A stretch of 20,824 nt of DNA from Euglena gracilis. Lineage: Eukaryota > Euglenozoa > Euglenophyceae > Euglenales > Euglenaceae. The notes beneath the pieces are model-generated. The model saw only the letters and a list, made by a program, of their open reading frames with translations. It was not told where the DNA came from and ran no database searches. The DNA is taken from contig CAAHFI010206925.1 in NCBI GenBank assembly GCA_900893395.1, forward strand, positions 1 through 20,824. The letters run 5' to 3'. Numbering within the stretch: the stretch's first letter is position 1; every line of letters begins with the position of its first letter. Both the position numbers and the translations under genes were made by a program. Of the stretch, positions 20,645 to 20,824 are shown in pieces.

Positions 20645-20824
20645 ACTGACATTTGGGGCCGTCTTCCACCCCTCCAAAACTGTCGATATCTGGCTAGTTT
20701 TTTGATATCCGCATGTTTTTCACACCCGTAGGCACTAATCCGGCCGGCACATCGGAATACATACGGGGATCGCAATGGGAACCCCAATCGGTTTCCAGTT
20801 TTAGGGCCAAATCACGGTTTCCCA
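20645..20824. repeat. Unit 100: partial monomer at the window end
   Basis: The first 180 bases of a monomer, ending inside CGGTTTCCCA. State is T6G, centre C, C4. It lacks one C in the usual ATACCGGGG (reads ATACGGGG), a change seen nowhere else, so this copy joins units 1, 2 and 99 as an edge unit with private indels. The cut is the window end, not a biological border. Confidence 0.9.

Larger units (their letters stand above)
1..20824. repeat. Satellite DNA array, 209-bp monomer, 99 full copies plus one partial
   Basis: The same monomer recurs head to tail without interruption, always in the same orientation. Unit starts (ACTGACATTT) are at 1, 204, 411, 621, 831, 1039 and so on to 20645. 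Lengths are 207-210 bp except unit 1 (203) and unit 99 (204). Length follows a simple rule: 209 bp for T6G/GC/C4, with the T tract, the centre site and the C run each adding or removing one or two bases. No inverted copy, inserted element or non-satellite spacer was seen. The monomer is close to a nucleosome repeat length, as is usual for eukaryotic centromeric or heterochromatic satellites; that location is inference. The family is not recognised. The array starts at or before base 1 and runs off the right edge, so its true extent is unknown. Confidence 0.98.
18773..20824. repeat. Monomers 91-100 of the array, last one cut by the window end
   Basis: Unit starts with T-state/centre/C-run: 18773 T6A/CC/4 (same lost G as the unit at 18356); 18980 T6G/CCC/4 (unique centre); 19190 T6G/C/4; 19398 T6G/C/4; 19606 T5G/C/5; 19814 T6G/GC/4; 20023 T6G/GC/4; 20232 T6G/GC/4; 20441 T5G/CC/4 (scrambled stretch near its start, 204 bp); 20645 T6G/C/4 (one C lost from ATACCGGGG, 180 bp present). 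From 18980 onward no copy has the T6A state. Three identical adjacent copies lie at 19814-20440. Confidence 0.95.

Noticed and set aside
460-20787. Repeated minus-strand reading frames of 60-90 codons starting MEDGPK or MGVPIA
   Set aside because: They are one monomer read in different frames. Frame and length change with each one-base indel, most end at the TAG next to the A tract or at the TGA after GKP, and there is no codon bias, conserved reading phase or gene context. Copies of 210 bp keep phase only by accident.
1-20824. CRISPR array
   Set aside because: The repeating unit is 209 bp and repeats entirely; there are no short repeats separated by unique spacers, and no cas genes.
1-20824. 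Tandem RNA genes (5S rRNA, snRNA, tRNA) or rDNA spacer subrepeats
   Set aside because: No conserved rRNA, snRNA or tRNA core was recognised. TGGCTAG before T6 resembles part of a Pol III box A followed by a terminator, but spacing and the rest of box A are wrong, the T run would follow at once, and there is no box B.
1-20824. Transposon or LTR-derived tandem unit
   Set aside because: No terminal inverted repeats, target-site copies, LTR-like ends or coding remnants of a transposase or polymerase were seen; all junctions are monomer to monomer.
1-20824. Telomeric or simple repeat content
   Set aside because: No short telomere-type unit is present at either end; the longest homopolymers are T7 and the C8 of unit 99.

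Overview
The whole window is one head-to-tail satellite DNA array. A monomer of about 209 bp (208-210 bp in nearly all copies) repeats 99 complete times from position 1, and a 100th copy is cut by the window end (20645-20824). I tracked every unit boundary by eye from the start of the monomer (ACTGACATTT), and the boundaries agree with the observed lengths throughout. I see no protein-coding gene, RNA gene, mobile element or CRISPR array. The many short minus-strand reading frames (60-90 codons) are the same monomer read again and again.

Organism: 100 near-identical, gene-free, nucleosome-length tandem copies point to eukaryotic heterochromatin (centromeric, pericentromeric or subtelomeric). 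I do not recognise the monomer family and will not name a taxon. G+C of the reference monomer is 110/209 (about 53%). It holds 11 CpG (observed/expected about 0.76), so it shows no strong CpG decay.

Variation is strikingly confined. In the interior copies almost all differences fall at three sites. Site 1 (monomer 54-60) is a T tract followed by G or A: T6G in 49 units, T6A in 45, T7A in 3, T5G in 3. Site 2 (monomer 116-117) is a short insert between GAATA and ATACCGG: GC 24, CC 43, C 20, GCT 5, CT 3, GCC 2, CCC 1, and two forms that also lose flanking bases (units 15 and 64). Site 3 (monomer 140-143) is a C run: C4 in 71, C5 in 29. Each unit therefore carries a three-letter haplotype, recorded in the ten block entries as T-state/centre/C-run.

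Layout: units 1-2 (1-410) are edge copies with several indels; units 2-15 never carry the T6A state; units 16-54 (3132-11264) contain a centre-site pattern that recurs three times and suggests a 10-11-monomer higher-order repeat of about 2.1-2.3 kb; units 55-80 are mostly CC-centred; units 81-86 (16688-17937) are a clean two-monomer repeat; units 92-100 return to G-state copies; unit 99 (20441-20644) has a scrambled stretch. Damaged copies at both ends and clean copies inside are what an unpolished contig end in a repeat would look like, so assembly error must be weighed in every reading of the variants.
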